From the NCBI RefSeq assembly GCF_004634245.1, contig NZ_SJTF01000011.1:1-64000 (forward strand): a stretch of DNA of 64,000 nt. The letters are read 5' to 3'. Made by a program: the position numbers and the translations under genes. Below the pieces are notes generated by a model. The model was given only the letters and a program-made list of their open reading frames with translations, was not told the DNA's origin and did no database searches. How positions within the stretch are numbered: position 1 is the stretch's first letter; every line of letters starts with the position of its first letter. Positions 42,936 to 51,584 of the stretch are shown one piece after another. This DNA is from Flavobacterium foetidum (GTDB lineage: Bacteria > Bacteroidota > Bacteroidia > Flavobacteriales > Flavobacteriaceae).

Positions 42936-43169
42936 ATATTTTTGGTTGATCAGTATATTGATTCCAAAAATCAAAAACGCCTGTATTGTTGTATTTGATA
43001 TAATGATTTTAGTTTGGACGGCATTCCTAATTTTTCAAAATAATTGTTCTTTGGTCCCGACTTAAAATTATTGTTATAATTTTATCAGTAGAAGATATTT
43101 ATTTCTGAGAATAATTCAAAAAACGACTTCTACGAATTATAAAGTTATGTTAATTGCTCAGTTGAAATT

Positions 43170-43198
43170 TTGATATAGGAAATGGAAAGATATTTTTG
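43170..43198 (+). promoter_or_regulatory. Promoter of the antiporter gene
   Basis: TTG (43170-43172), 18 bases and TATTTTTG (43191-43198). The ATG lies 15 bases on at 43214. Nothing else stands out in the gap from 42936. Confidence 0.6.
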
Positions 43199-43213
43199 TA
43201 AAAATCACATTTT

Positions 43214-44476
43214 ATGGAATTATACTACACTTTCTCAGTACTCATCGTATTGGCATCTTTCTTCGCCTATTTAAATTTAAGATTTTTAAAACTTCCAGGA
43301 ACTATCGGGATCATGATTATTGCCATGTTGGTTTCAGTCGGAATTCGTCTTTTAGGTGATTCATATTTTCCTGACACAACAAGACATTTTTTTGATCTGA
43401 TAAAAGAATTTGATTTCAATGAAATCCTAATGGGAGCGATGTTGAACTTTCTATTATTTGCAGGAGCTTTACACGTAAATATGTCGGATCTAAAAGAACA
43501 AAAAGTTTCGATTATGATATATTCTACGGTAAGCGTAGTATTGTCGGCTTTAATTATTTCGATGTTGCTTTATTACATAGCACCTCTTTTAGGAATCAAT
43601 ATACCGTATGTTTTTTGCTTGGTTTTTGGAACCTTAATTTCTCCAACCGATCCAATCGTAGTTTTGGGAGTTCTAAAAGAAGCCAAAGTCCCTAAAAGAA
43701 TTGAAACCAAAATTGTTGGTGAATCATTATTTAATGATGGAGTTGCGGTTGTGATGTTTGCTGTTGTTCTAAAAATGGCAACCGATCCTACGTTTGATGC
43801 AACTTTTAGCTCAATCTCTTGGCTGTTTATCAAAGAAGGCATCGGCGGACTTTTATTAGGAGCCGTATTCGGGTTTACAGCATCAAAAGTCATGAAGAAA
43901 ATTGATGATTATAAAGTTTCGGTTTTAATCACGTTATCTATCGTAACGGGAGGATTTTTAGTGGCTCAGGCATTACACGTTTCTAGTCCGCTTGCAATGG
44001 TTGTTGCCGGATTGATTATTGGAAATTATGGTAAAAAAGTAGCGATGAGTGAAGTGACCAAAGATTATTTAGGTAAATTCTGGGAACTTATCGATGAGAT
44101 TTTAAATGCTGTTTTATTCTTATTTATTGGTTTCGAATTGTTATTACTTCCAGATTTGAATAAACAATTGCTGACAGGTTTTGTAGCGATTTTTATCGTC
44201 CTTTTTTCAAGACTGACATCAATCGTTTTACCATGGAAATTCTTCGATATATTTAAGTTTTTCGGAATCAAATCGGCTTACAACAAAGGTTCGTTAATGG
44301 TTTTGGTCTGGGGCGGAATTCGCGGTGGAGTTTCTATCGCATTAGTGCTTTCTATGCCAGAAAGCGAATACAAAAACCTTTTATTAGAGGTAACTTATAT
44401 TGTAGTTTTATTTTCTATTGTTGTTCAAGGATTGACGGTTGGGAAATTGGCTAATAGAGTTTTGGAGAAGGAGTAG
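43214..44476 (+). CDS. CPA1 family sodium:proton antiporter
   Basis: A 420-residue membrane protein with about 12 helices. The ion-binding motif is in FGTLISPTDPIVVLGVLKEA and the following helix has ETKIVGESLFNDGVAVVMFAVVL (conserved ND for CPA1 antiporters). MVVAGLIIGNYGKK and GGIRGGVSIALVLSMP are also typical. It would exchange Na+ or K+ for protons to control pH and salt. Own promoter and terminator. Confidence 0.92.
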   Translation: MELYYTFSVLIVLASFFAYLNLRFLKLPGTIGIMIIAMLVSVGIRLLGDSYFPDTTRHFFDLIKEFDFNEILMGAMLNFLLFAGALHVNMSDLKEQKVSIMIYSTVSVVLSALIISMLLYYIAPLLGINIPYVFCLVFGTLISPTDPIVVLGVLKEAKVPKRIETKIVGESLFNDGVAVVMFAVVLKMATDPTFDATFSSISWLFIKEGIGGLLLGAVFGFTASKVMKKIDDYKVSVLITLSIVTGGFLVAQALHVSSPLAMVVAGLIIGNYGKKVAMSEVTKDYLGKFWELIDEILNAVLFLFIGFELLLLPDLNKQLLTGFVAIFIVLFSRLTSIVLPWKFFDIFKFFGIKSAYNKGSLMVLVWGGIRGGVSIALVLSMPESEYKNLLLEVTYIVVLFSIVVQGLTVGKLANRVLEKE

Positions 44477-44524
44477 ATTGGAAAATGTAAAATAGAAAAT
44501 AGAATAACAGTTAAGATTATTTTT

Positions 44525-44559
44525 AAAGATCAGTAAGATATATCTTGCTGGTCTTTTTT
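44525..44559 (+). terminator. Terminator after the antiporter gene
   Basis: AAAGATCAGTAAGAT and ATCTTGCTGGTCTTT pair and Ts follow. Confidence 0.75.
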
Positions 44560-44640
44560 ATTTGTTTTTAGTTGAATACTTTTCAATTTAAAAAACTTGA
44601 TTTAGTTGAGTGATTTTTCTTATTTTTATTGCTTATTTTT

Positions 44641-44689
44641 AATTTGTAACTAATAATTAGTTACAAATTGATTATTAATGGTAAATTTG
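44641..44689 (+). promoter_or_regulatory. hicAB operator and promoter
   Basis: A 29-base perfect palindrome has 14-base arms AATTTGTAACTAAT (44641-44654) and ATTAGTTACAAATT (44656-44669). TAAATTTG (44682-44689) fits the -7 box and ends one base before ATG 44691, so the start of transcription may fall at or after that ATG. The palindrome would be the HicB (autoregulator) binding site. Confidence 0.6.
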
Positions 44690-44690
44690 T

Positions 44691-44936
44691 ATGAGTAAGA
44701 TTGATAAACTTATCGAAAGATTGAAGTCAAAACCAAAAGATTTTTCTTGGGATGAAATGTTGAAAGTTTTAAAACATTTTGGTTATGAACAAATTTCGCA
44801 AGGAAAAACAGGAGGTTCAAGAAGAAAATTTGTGAATGAGAACAAACAGATTATTAGTTTGCATGAACCACATCCGCAGAAAGTTTTGAAAGGATATCAA
44901 CTTGATATTATTATTGAACATTTGGAATTAAGATGA
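44691..44936 (+). CDS. hicA: HicA family toxin
   Basis: An 81-residue double-stranded-RNA-binding-like fold: SWDEMLKVLKHFGYEQISQGKTGGSRRKFVNENKQIISLHEPHPQKVLKGYQ. HicA toxins cleave mRNA with a His in the GSH motif; here that motif is GGSRRKF, with the later LHEPHP, as in many Bacteroidetes HicA. It overlaps the antitoxin gene by four bases (ATGA), a classic arrangement. Confidence 0.85.
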   Translation: MSKIDKLIERLKSKPKDFSWDEMLKVLKHFGYEQISQGKTGGSRRKFVNENKQIISLHEPHPQKVLKGYQLDIIIEHLELR

Positions 44937-45283
44937 AAAATTACTTAGAATATAACGGATATATTGGAACACTAGAATTTTCTGCAGAAGATAAAATATT
45001 CTTTGGGAAAATTCATAGTATAAATGATTTAATAACCTTTGAAGGTTCTTCGGTTACAGAATTAGAAGAATCTTTTAAAGAAGCAGTCGACGATTATTTA
45101 GAAACCTGCAAATTGCTGAATAAAGCTCCGGACAAAACTTATAAAGGCTCGTTCAACGTGAGAGTTTCGCAGGAATTACATCAAAAAATAGCGCTGTTGG
45201 CTACTAAAAAAGGTTTGAACTTAAATGAAGTGGTAAAAGAAGCTTTGTCTTATATAGTAAAACATGAAGAAGTTTTAAATTAA
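44933..45283 (+). CDS. hicB: HicB family antitoxin
   Basis: A 116-residue protein: an N-terminal HicB half (YNGYIGTLEFSAEDKIFFGKIHSINDLITFEG, then LEESFKEAVDDYLETCK) and a C-terminal ribbon-helix-helix DNA-binding part (GSFNVRVSQELHQKIALLATKKGLNLNEVVKEAL). It neutralises HicA and represses the pair at the upstream palindrome. Translation coupled to hicA. Confidence 0.87.
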   Translation: MKNYLEYNGYIGTLEFSAEDKIFFGKIHSINDLITFEGSSVTELEESFKEAVDDYLETCKLLNKAPDKTYKGSFNVRVSQELHQKIALLATKKGLNLNEVVKEALSYIVKHEEVLN

Positions 45284-45320
45284 AAAATGGGCCGACTCAC
45301 ATTTTGAGACAGCCCATTTT
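45283..45320. terminator. Bidirectional terminator between hicB and the SanA-like gene
   Basis: AAAATGGGC and GCCCATTTT form the stem, with T or A runs on either side. Confidence 0.7.
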
Positions 45321-45361
45321 ATTAAAATGCTCCATCGGAGCGACATGTTGTTGCAATAATT

Positions 45362-46036
45362 CTATCTTTTATCTTCCTTAGAAAAATTAGACGGACCATT
45401 TATATCAATTTGAGTGCCTAAAAAACGAGGTTCTCGATTTCGCAAGACATCAAAATATGCTTTAAAGACAGAAAGATATTCTCTGAAGGTAACATAATGG
45501 TATCCCAAATATTCTCCTTGATTTGCAGAATAGCCAGAAGATTTAATTCCGAGTTGTTGTCCAATGTAAATGGCTCGATTTAAATGATATTTCTGAGATA
45601 TTAAAGTAGCTTTTTTGATATTGAAAATATGTTTGGCACGATACATTGTTGAGTAAGTATCGAAACCAGCATAATCAATAAATATTTTGGTGCTATCTAC
45701 GCCATGTGTATAACAGTAGTTTTTCATTACCGTTAATTCATCATATTCATCACGGCCATTATCTCCCGAAAGCAGAATTTTATTGATGCGTTTTGCTTTC
45801 CAAAGCATAATTCCAGCATCTAGACGGTCTTTTAAATATTTGCTTGGCTGATTTCCGTTAATTCCCGCGCCGAAAATAATTCCGACATCATTTTTAGGGA
45901 ATTTTTTAATGGAATAATGAATGTATTTCTTAGTCGAATTTTTTACGTGATAGTTTACAGAAACAATGGCAATCAATCCAATTATGGCGAGATAAAGCGC
46001 TATTTTAAAATATTTTTTCAATTTAGATTTATGCAT
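45362..46036 (-). CDS. SanA/YdcF-like protein (DUF218)
   Basis: A 224-residue protein with one N-terminal membrane helix and a DUF218 domain: VGIIFGAGINGNQPSKYLKDRLDAGIMLWKAKRINKILLSGDNG, DYAGFDTYSTMYRAKHIF and LISQKYHLNRAIYIGQQLGI. E. coli SanA influences envelope permeability to vancomycin; the enzyme activity of the domain is not settled. Its start codon overlaps the stop of a 53-codon gene by one base. Confidence 0.85.
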   Translation of the reverse strand: MHKSKLKKYFKIALYLAIIGLIAIVSVNYHVKNSTKKYIHYSIKKFPKNDVGIIFGAGINGNQPSKYLKDRLDAGIMLWKAKRINKILLSGDNGRDEYDELTVMKNYCYTHGVDSTKIFIDYAGFDTYSTMYRAKHIFNIKKATLISQKYHLNRAIYIGQQLGIKSSGYSANQGEYLGYHYVTFREYLSVFKAYFDVLRNREPRFLGTQIDINGPSNFSKEDKR

Positions 46037-46197
46037 TAGTCTTTAATATCAATTGCGTTTATAGTTTGAATTTTCCCATCAGCATAAACTACAATCTTTC
46101 CATTGGTCTTCTTTTTGTTTTCAATCATCTTTTTTGAAGATACTTTTAGTCCCTCAACAATTTTATGCTTTAACTCTTTAATCTTATCTTTTGTCAT
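46036..46197 (-). CDS. Small basic protein of unknown function
   Basis: A 53-residue protein, MTKDKIKELKHKIVEGL then SSKKMIENKKKTNGKIVVYADGKI. Its stop overlaps the SanA-like gene start (TAATG), so the two are translated together. About a quarter of the residues are Lys. No family is recognised. The fitting overlap and the absence of other genes in this gap support it as real. Confidence 0.6.
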   Translation of the reverse strand: MTKDKIKELKHKIVEGLKVSSKKMIENKKKTNGKIVVYADGKIQTINAIDIKD

Positions 46198-46275
46198 GTT
46201 TTTAGAATTTATTATATAAGATAAATTAAAATTAGAATACTAATATACTTGTTTTTTGTTGGACAAAATTTAAAA

Positions 46276-46301
46276 AAACCGAAACATTTTGGTTTCGGTT
46301 T
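46276..46301 (-). terminator. Terminator after the M3 peptidase gene
   Basis: On the minus strand AAACCGAAAC pairs with GTTTCGGTTT, followed by Ts, 30 bases past the stop. Confidence 0.75.
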
Positions 46302-46331
46302 AATCTAAAATCTAAAGTCAGAAATCTAAAA

Positions 46332-48359
46332 TTATAAAAGGCCCGCTCTCTTCAACAAAGCCTCAGGCTTTGGTTCCTGTCCTCTAAAACGTTTGTACAA
46401 AGTCATCGGATGTTCTGTTCCTCCTTTTGAAAGTACATTGTCTTTGAATTTTTTCGCAATTTCCTCATTAAAGATTCCGTTTTCTTGGAAGAATTCAAAA
46501 GCATCAGCATCTAAAACCTCTGCCCATTTGTAGCTGTAATATCCAGAAGAATAACCACCTTGGAAAATATGAGAGAATGCCGTACTCATTGCATTTTCTT
46601 TTACATCTGGATACAATTGTGTGTTGGCAAATTGTTCCGTTTCGAAAGTTTTTAAATCGGTAATAGCCGTTGGGTCTTGTCCGTGCCAAGCCATATCCAA
46701 TAATCCGAAACTTAATTGACGTAAAGTTGCCAAACCTTCTTGGAAACTTGCACTTTCTTTAATTTTCTGAACATATTCAATCGGAATGATTTCTCCCGTT
46801 TCATAATGATTTGCAAACAAAGCCAAAGCTTCTGGCTCGTAACACCAGTTTTCCATAATCTGACTTGGCAATTCTACGAAATCCCAATAAACAGAAGTTC
46901 CAGATAAACTTGGGTAAACCGTGTCAGCCAGCATTCCGTGTAAACCGTGACCGAATTCGTGGAATAAAGTCGTTACTTCGTTAAAAGTCAATAATGAAGG
47001 TTTTGTTTCTGTTGGTTTTGTGAAATTACAAACGTTCGAAATATGTGGTCTTTCGTTCACGCCGTCTTTTACATATTGTGATTTGAATGAAGTCATCCAA
47101 GCACCGTTTCTTTTTCCTTTTCTTGGGAAGAAATCGGCGTAGAAAATCGAAACTAAATTGCCATCAGCATCTTTTACTTCGTAAGTGGTAACTTCTTCGT
47201 GGTATTTATCAATATCAAAAACCTCGGTAAAAGTTAAACCGTATAATTTTTTGGCAACGGTAAAAGCGCCGTCTAAAACTTTTTCTAATTGAAAATACGG
47301 TTTTAGTTTTTCATCGTCTAAATTAAAAAGCTGTTGTTTTAATTTTTCAGAATAATAAGCCCCGTCCCATTTTTCTAATTGTTCGATTCCGTCTAATTCT
47401 TTAGCGAAAGCGGTTAATTCTTCAAATTCTTTTTGCGCCGCTGGTTTTGCTTTTGCCAATAAATCATTTAAGAAAGAGAAAACTTTCTCTGGACTTTCGG
47501 CCATTCTTTCTTCTAACACAAAATGTGCGTGTGTTTTATAACCTAATAAATTGGCTCTTTCATGACGAAGTTTGGCAATTTTCAGAACGATTTCTTCATT
47601 GTTGAATTCGTTTTTCTGAAAACCTTTTGCTCCAAAAGCAATTGCCATTTTTTTACGCAATTCACGATTGTCAGCATAAGTCAAAAACGGAACATAACTT
47701 GGATAATCTAAAGTAAAAATCCAGCCCTCTTTTTCTTGGTTTTTGGCTAATAATCTCGCCGCTTCGATTGTGCCTTCTGGCAAACCAGATAAGTCTTTTT
47801 CGTCCGTTAAATGCAATTCGAAGTTGTTGGTCTCTGCCAAAACATTTTCGCCAAACTGCAAACTCAATTTTGATAATTCTTTGTCGATTTCTCTTAATTG
47901 GTTTTTCTTGTCTTCCGGCAGATTCGCTCCGTTTCTAGAGAAGCTTTTATATTTTTTATCTAATAAAGTTGTTTGCTCTGGGTTGAGGTTCAAACTTTCT
48001 TTTTGGTCATAGACAGCTTTTACTTTAGCAAATAATTTAGCGTTTAAGCGAATGTCATTTCCAAATTCTGAAAGCCAAGGCGAAACTTCCTGAGCAATTT
48101 TCTGCATTTCGTCATTCGTTTCAGCCGAATTCAAATTGAAGAAAATACTCGAAAGACGGTCCAAAATATCGCCCGAATAATCCATCGCTACGATGGTGTT
48201 TTCAAAAGTCGGCGCGTCAGGATTATTTACGATTGCATCAATTTCGGCTTTAGCCAAAGCAATTCCTTCCTGAAAAGCAGGAACGTAATCTTCGATTTTA
48301 ATCTGCGAAAAAGGCGCTGTATTATGTTTGGTGTTGAAATATTGGGTTAATACGCTCAT
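46332..48359 (-). CDS. M3 family metallopeptidase (oligopeptidase A/Dcp type)
   Basis: A 675-residue zinc peptidase. The metal motif is TLFHEFGHGLHGML (HExxH) with the third ligand in the helix beyond (SGTSVYWDFVELPSQIMENW). N-terminal helical parts and the end KDNVLSKGGTEHPMTLYKRFRGQEPKPEALLKRAGL are typical. It degrades small peptides in the cytoplasm; there is no signal peptide. Full length for the family. Confidence 0.93.
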   Translation of the reverse strand: MSVLTQYFNTKHNTAPFSQIKIEDYVPAFQEGIALAKAEIDAIVNNPDAPTFENTIVAMDYSGDILDRLSSIFFNLNSAETNDEMQKIAQEVSPWLSEFGNDIRLNAKLFAKVKAVYDQKESLNLNPEQTTLLDKKYKSFSRNGANLPEDKKNQLREIDKELSKLSLQFGENVLAETNNFELHLTDEKDLSGLPEGTIEAARLLAKNQEKEGWIFTLDYPSYVPFLTYADNRELRKKMAIAFGAKGFQKNEFNNEEIVLKIAKLRHERANLLGYKTHAHFVLEERMAESPEKVFSFLNDLLAKAKPAAQKEFEELTAFAKELDGIEQLEKWDGAYYSEKLKQQLFNLDDEKLKPYFQLEKVLDGAFTVAKKLYGLTFTEVFDIDKYHEEVTTYEVKDADGNLVSIFYADFFPRKGKRNGAWMTSFKSQYVKDGVNERPHISNVCNFTKPTETKPSLLTFNEVTTLFHEFGHGLHGMLADTVYPSLSGTSVYWDFVELPSQIMENWCYEPEALALFANHYETGEIIPIEYVQKIKESASFQEGLATLRQLSFGLLDMAWHGQDPTAITDLKTFETEQFANTQLYPDVKENAMSTAFSHIFQGGYSSGYYSYKWAEVLDADAFEFFQENGIFNEEIAKKFKDNVLSKGGTEHPMTLYKRFRGQEPKPEALLKRAGLL

Positions 48360-48395
48360 ATTATTTATGCTGTTTAAAAATATAAAATTAGGAAA

Positions 48396-48681
48396 TCATA
48401 ATTTGAATTTCTTCGTATCCTGAAAAGTATTCCAAAAACGAAGCAATTCTAAATTAGTGTTTTCGATACGGTAATAAAGTGAAATATGTTTGGTGATGAC
48501 AATTTTATAAACGTTTATAATTTGTTTTGAGAAATAAAACATTGTCATTTTTTAAAAGTGTAATTGTGGTATTTACTTTTTCAATGAAATTTTGAGCAAC
48601 TTTCTCAGAGCATTCAGCTTCTAAATAATCGATGTTGTTCCAAAAGTCTTGTTTCGCTTGTGGAGCCCAAATTACATTCAT
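48396..48681 (-). pseudogene. ParE/RelE-like toxin gene with a frameshift
   Basis: The first frame starts at 48681 (MNVIWAPQAKQDFWNNIDYLE) and stops at 48505 after 58 codons. A shift just past LLKNDN re-enters the other frame, VYKIVITKHISLYYRIENTNLELLRFWNT, ending at 48396. Both parts match a ParE toxin (start, then the beta-strand end with RIENTNLELLRFW). Total length is 286 bases, one more than a 95-codon frame. The toxin is probably dead, unless the shift is an error. Its start overlaps the antitoxin stop. Confidence 0.65.
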
Positions 48682-48908
48682 TATTTAAAATATTTTGAAT
48701 AACGATTTTTAGTTTCTTCCATAACAACATCGTGTGAAATTCCTTCATTATTATCTAAAGAATAAATTGCCTCATTTATTTTGCTTTTTTGTTCTCCTGA
48801 AAGACTTTCTTTGGATTGAATGAACTCGACAATTTCCTGAATTAAATCGGGATTTTCAATGTCTAAAACTATTTTAGCGAGCCCTATTTTAGAAGTTTGA
48901 ATGTTCAT
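48681..48908 (-). CDS. Antitoxin-like small protein paired with the broken ParE-like toxin
   Basis: A 75-residue protein (MNIQTSKIGLAKIVLDIENPDLIQEIVEFI...KNRYSKYFK) resembling the short acidic antitoxins that precede ParE-type toxins in Bacteroidetes. It has no clear DNA-binding motif. It overlaps the toxin gene by one base (TAATG). CAAAGTTA (48922-48929, TAACTTTG on the minus strand) is a candidate -7 box. It could remain as an orphan antitoxin. Confidence 0.6.
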   Translation of the reverse strand: MNIQTSKIGLAKIVLDIENPDLIQEIVEFIQSKESLSGEQKSKINEAIYSLDNNEGISHDVVMEETKNRYSKYFK

Positions 48909-48989
48909 TTTGCTTTTTTCTCAAAGTTAAGTTTTTCTTTTAGAAATTTTTATAAGGAATAGTTAATAATTCTCATGTGAATTGTTTCG

Positions 48990-49062
48990 CAAAGTCTCAC
49001 AAAGAAAAAACACAGAGCTTCACAAAGTTTTTTTATTATTCTTTGTGAAGCTTTGTGTTTGC
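48990..49062. repeat. Inverted repeat between the antitoxin gene and purE
   Basis: Arms AACACAGAGCTTCACAAAG (49009-49027, near-perfect) and CTTTGTGAAGCTTTGTGTT (49041-49059). Likely terminator of purE and a member of the 'CACAAAG' word family. Confidence 0.7.
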
Positions 49063-49082
49063 TTTTGTGTATCTCTGTGAAA

Positions 49083-49568
49083 TTATTTCTTCAAACCTTC
49101 AGCCGCTTTATTAACTGCCGCTTTTAATTCTTCTTTGTAAGAAATAATAGTATCTAAAACTTTTCTGTCGTGGCTTCCTATGATTTGTGCTGCTAAAATT
49201 CCGGCATTTTTTGCTCCGTTTAAAGCGACAGTTGCAACAGGAACGCCTCCCGGCATTTGTAAAATTGATAAAACAGAATCCCAACCGTCAATAGAATTAC
49301 TTGATTTTACCGGAACTCCAATTACAGGAAGCGGAGACATAGAAGCTACCATTCCTGGTAAATGCGCTGCACCGCCCGCACCGGCAATGATTACCGAAAT
49401 GCCGCGGTTGTGTGCATTTTTGCTGAAATCGAATAATTTCTCCGGCGTTCTGTGTGCCGAAACGATATCTACTTCAACTTCTACATTAAATTGTTTTAAT
49501 ATGTCGATTGCATCCTGCATAACTGGCATGTCGGAGATGCTTCCCATTATAATGGCTACTTTGCTCAT
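49083..49568 (-). CDS. purE: 5-(carboxyamino)imidazole ribonucleotide mutase
   Basis: A 161-residue class I PurE, which converts N5-CAIR to CAIR in purine synthesis with the product of purK. The signature is MGSISDMPVM at the start, VDIVSAHRTPEKL with the catalytic His, AGAGGAAHLPGMVAS, and GVPVKSSNSIDGWDSVLSILQMPGGVPVATVALNGAKNAG. Length is normal. It is separated from purK by an ATPase-HNH module. Confidence 0.96.
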   Translation of the reverse strand: MSKVAIIMGSISDMPVMQDAIDILKQFNVEVEVDIVSAHRTPEKLFDFSKNAHNRGISVIIAGAGGAAHLPGMVASMSPLPVIGVPVKSSNSIDGWDSVLSILQMPGGVPVATVALNGAKNAGILAAQIIGSHDRKVLDTIISYKEELKAAVNKAAEGLKK

Positions 49569-49628
49569 GAGTTTTGTGTTTGTTTTGTTTCAGGTTTAAA
49601 GTTTCAGGTTGTTGGAAACTGTAAGTCT

Positions 49629-50219
49629 TTATTTTATTTCTGGAATCATGTTCCAAATATCAATTCCAAATTCTTCTTGAATTGCTCGTAAATATGATAC
49701 TTGTCTTATGTCGTCTTCAATAAGTATAGAAAAGAAATCTTCAGGTGAAAGTCCAAATGCTTTTATTTCATTCCTTTTTCGATTGATGTATTTTTTTCTT
49801 TCATCTGCTAACATTAAATCATCTAGTTTGATTAATTTAATCAGATTAGTTGCTCCAATATCATCTGCATCTGAAACACGGTAATCACCATTATCATATA
49901 CAATTCTTGTTTCAAAGTTTTCGTCTGTAGGAAGTAAAATTTGTTCAAACCATTTTGTAGATTTTTCACTATTCCACAAGTGCTTAACTAAAAACCAATT
50001 TGAATAAGAGTCGTTGGCAGTTCCTTTGAAATTTGGATTAAAATGCTCAATATCTCGTGCATCAGCTCGTCCTAAATATTCTTCTGTATAAGTGCAAAAT
50101 CCCTTTTGCTCTTTGTATAAAATTTTCGATATTTTTGAATTATTATATGAGTTGCCTTCAATGTAGTTTAAACCACTTTTGATTATTTCAGAATCATTGT
50201 TTTTAAGAACTCTTCTCAT
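49629..50219 (-). CDS. HNH endonuclease-like protein, PtuB-like partner
   Basis: A 196-residue protein with a degenerate HNH core: GFCTYTEEYLG (residues 40-50), the His motif DIEHFNPNF (H59), and SYSNWFLVKHLWNSEKSTKW, with a possible Asn/Lys (N83, K86). It resembles PtuB, the nuclease of the Septu defence system. The expected C-xx-C of many HNH proteins is replaced by C-T-Y-T, so zinc binding is doubtful. It overlaps the ATPase gene by 17 bases. Confidence 0.6.
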   Translation of the reverse strand: MRRVLKNNDSEIIKSGLNYIEGNSYNNSKISKILYKEQKGFCTYTEEYLGRADARDIEHFNPNFKGTANDSYSNWFLVKHLWNSEKSTKWFEQILLPTDENFETRIVYDNGDYRVSDADDIGATNLIKLIKLDDLMLADERKKYINRKRNEIKAFGLSPEDFFSILIEDDIRQVSYLRAIQEEFGIDIWNMIPEIK

Positions 50220-51504
50220 AGTTGAAATTATAAGTGTCTCCTAATTTGACGGTTTCTAGCAATAATTTTTTCTTTTTTTGAGGATCTTTTTCATTTGCTA
50301 CAGCTTCTTTTAAAGCTAAGTATTTTTTATATGCCTCTTCTCCATGTTTGTTGTAATAATTTATACCAAAATCATTTTTCAACATATCATTTGGATCGTC
50401 TCCAATTGGAGAACTTCCTCTTCTTACTGCTACTTTTCCATCTTCATCAAAATACAAAATAAAACGTTCTTCGGGCTCAAACGATGCCGCGATAAAAGGT
50501 GAATGTGTTGCAATAATAAATTGGGCTTCAGGGGCAAGATTTTTATAGTTATCCATTAAATCCATTTGCATATCTGGATATAATGATCTTTCAGGCTCAT
50601 CTATTAGAATAATTGAGTCTTTAGTGTCAAGCTTAAAAAGTAATAAAGCGGTTAGAAGAAGCTGTTTGGTTCCAGTACTTGTACTTTGAATTGAAATGTT
50701 TTCTCCAGTAATTTTATGATTTAAGGGAGTAATGTTTCTTGTATTTATTAAATCAACTTCTAAATTTATTTTTTCTAAAATACTATTGAAATTCTCGGAA
50801 AAAGAAATTAACGGATTTATGTTATCTAATTTCCAGTTTTCAACTTTTTCTTGTGATTTATTGTTTAACAGACTACCACTATTAAGTAATTCAGAAGCAA
50901 ACTGTAAGAAATTTTGAAAATATTTTATGTTTTCTTCTAACAATCCAATCCAGATATGATCTTGAACATTATCGTCAAACTTTAATCTGAAGTATGAGTT
51001 GTCTTTAATTTTTTCTTTTAAGCTTTTATATTTTTCTATCAATATTATGGTTTCTTCTTCAAAAACTTTTATATTTTGCTTAGATAAAATATCTGCGGTG
51101 AAATAAAATAGTTTATTTCTATAATTTATTACATCTTCTACTCCTCCATTATAATTACCTTCGTGAAAAGTGAATTTATTATTGTTAATTTCTATTCTAT
51201 CTTTTCTAAACTTATAATAAATAGAGTCCGCTTCGAAATCCAGTTTAATGTTATAGGGATTAAAGTACATTGATGTTAAAATTTCGGCGTCATTGATTAT
51301 TCTTGAATCATAAAATTGAGATATACTGTTGTTAATCAGTTCTAAAACAGACGTTTTTCCAGTAGCACTTTGTCCAATAAAACATATTTTATCTAAAGGC
51401 TTTCCTCTTTTTTCTTCAATATGGAAATCTTTAGGATAAGTAAAATCAAAATCTAGATTTTCTAAATGTCTAAACTGATCGATATGTAATTTTGAAATTT
51501 TCAT
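50203..51504 (-). CDS. AAA-type ATPase, PtuA-like
   Basis: A 433-residue SMC-like ATPase. Walker A is CFIGQSATGKTSVL (residues 41-54), the long middle part is helical, and Walker B is SIILIDEPERSLYPDMQMDLM. AQFIIATHSPFIAASF is the switch region. This is the OLD/PtuA type of defence ATPase, paired here with a small HNH protein. Septu acts as a complex in which the ATPase controls the nuclease. Family fit is good; naming it Septu depends on a proper search. It lies between purK and the HNH gene. Confidence 0.75.
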   Translation of the reverse strand: MKISKLHIDQFRHLENLDFDFTYPKDFHIEEKRGKPLDKICFIGQSATGKTSVLELINNSISQFYDSRIINDAEILTSMYFNPYNIKLDFEADSIYYKFRKDRIEINNNKFTFHEGNYNGGVEDVINYRNKLFYFTADILSKQNIKVFEEETIILIEKYKSLKEKIKDNSYFRLKFDDNVQDHIWIGLLEENIKYFQNFLQFASELLNSGSLLNNKSQEKVENWKLDNINPLISFSENFNSILEKINLEVDLINTRNITPLNHKITGENISIQSTSTGTKQLLLTALLLFKLDTKDSIILIDEPERSLYPDMQMDLMDNYKNLAPEAQFIIATHSPFIAASFEPEERFILYFDEDGKVAVRRGSSPIGDDPNDMLKNDFGINYYNKHGEEAYKKYLALKEAVANEKDPQKKKKLLLETVKLGDTYNFNYEKSS

Positions 51505-51584
51505 TTATTGAGTTTTTACAAATCTAATTAAAAAATGATTGCTATTATAAACTGCGACTGCGACTGCAAACTGACCACTAAAAT

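Noticed and set aside
51551..51567. Triple CGACTG-type repeat before purK's end
   Set aside because: Only three short units with no extension; looks like chance or simple slippage.
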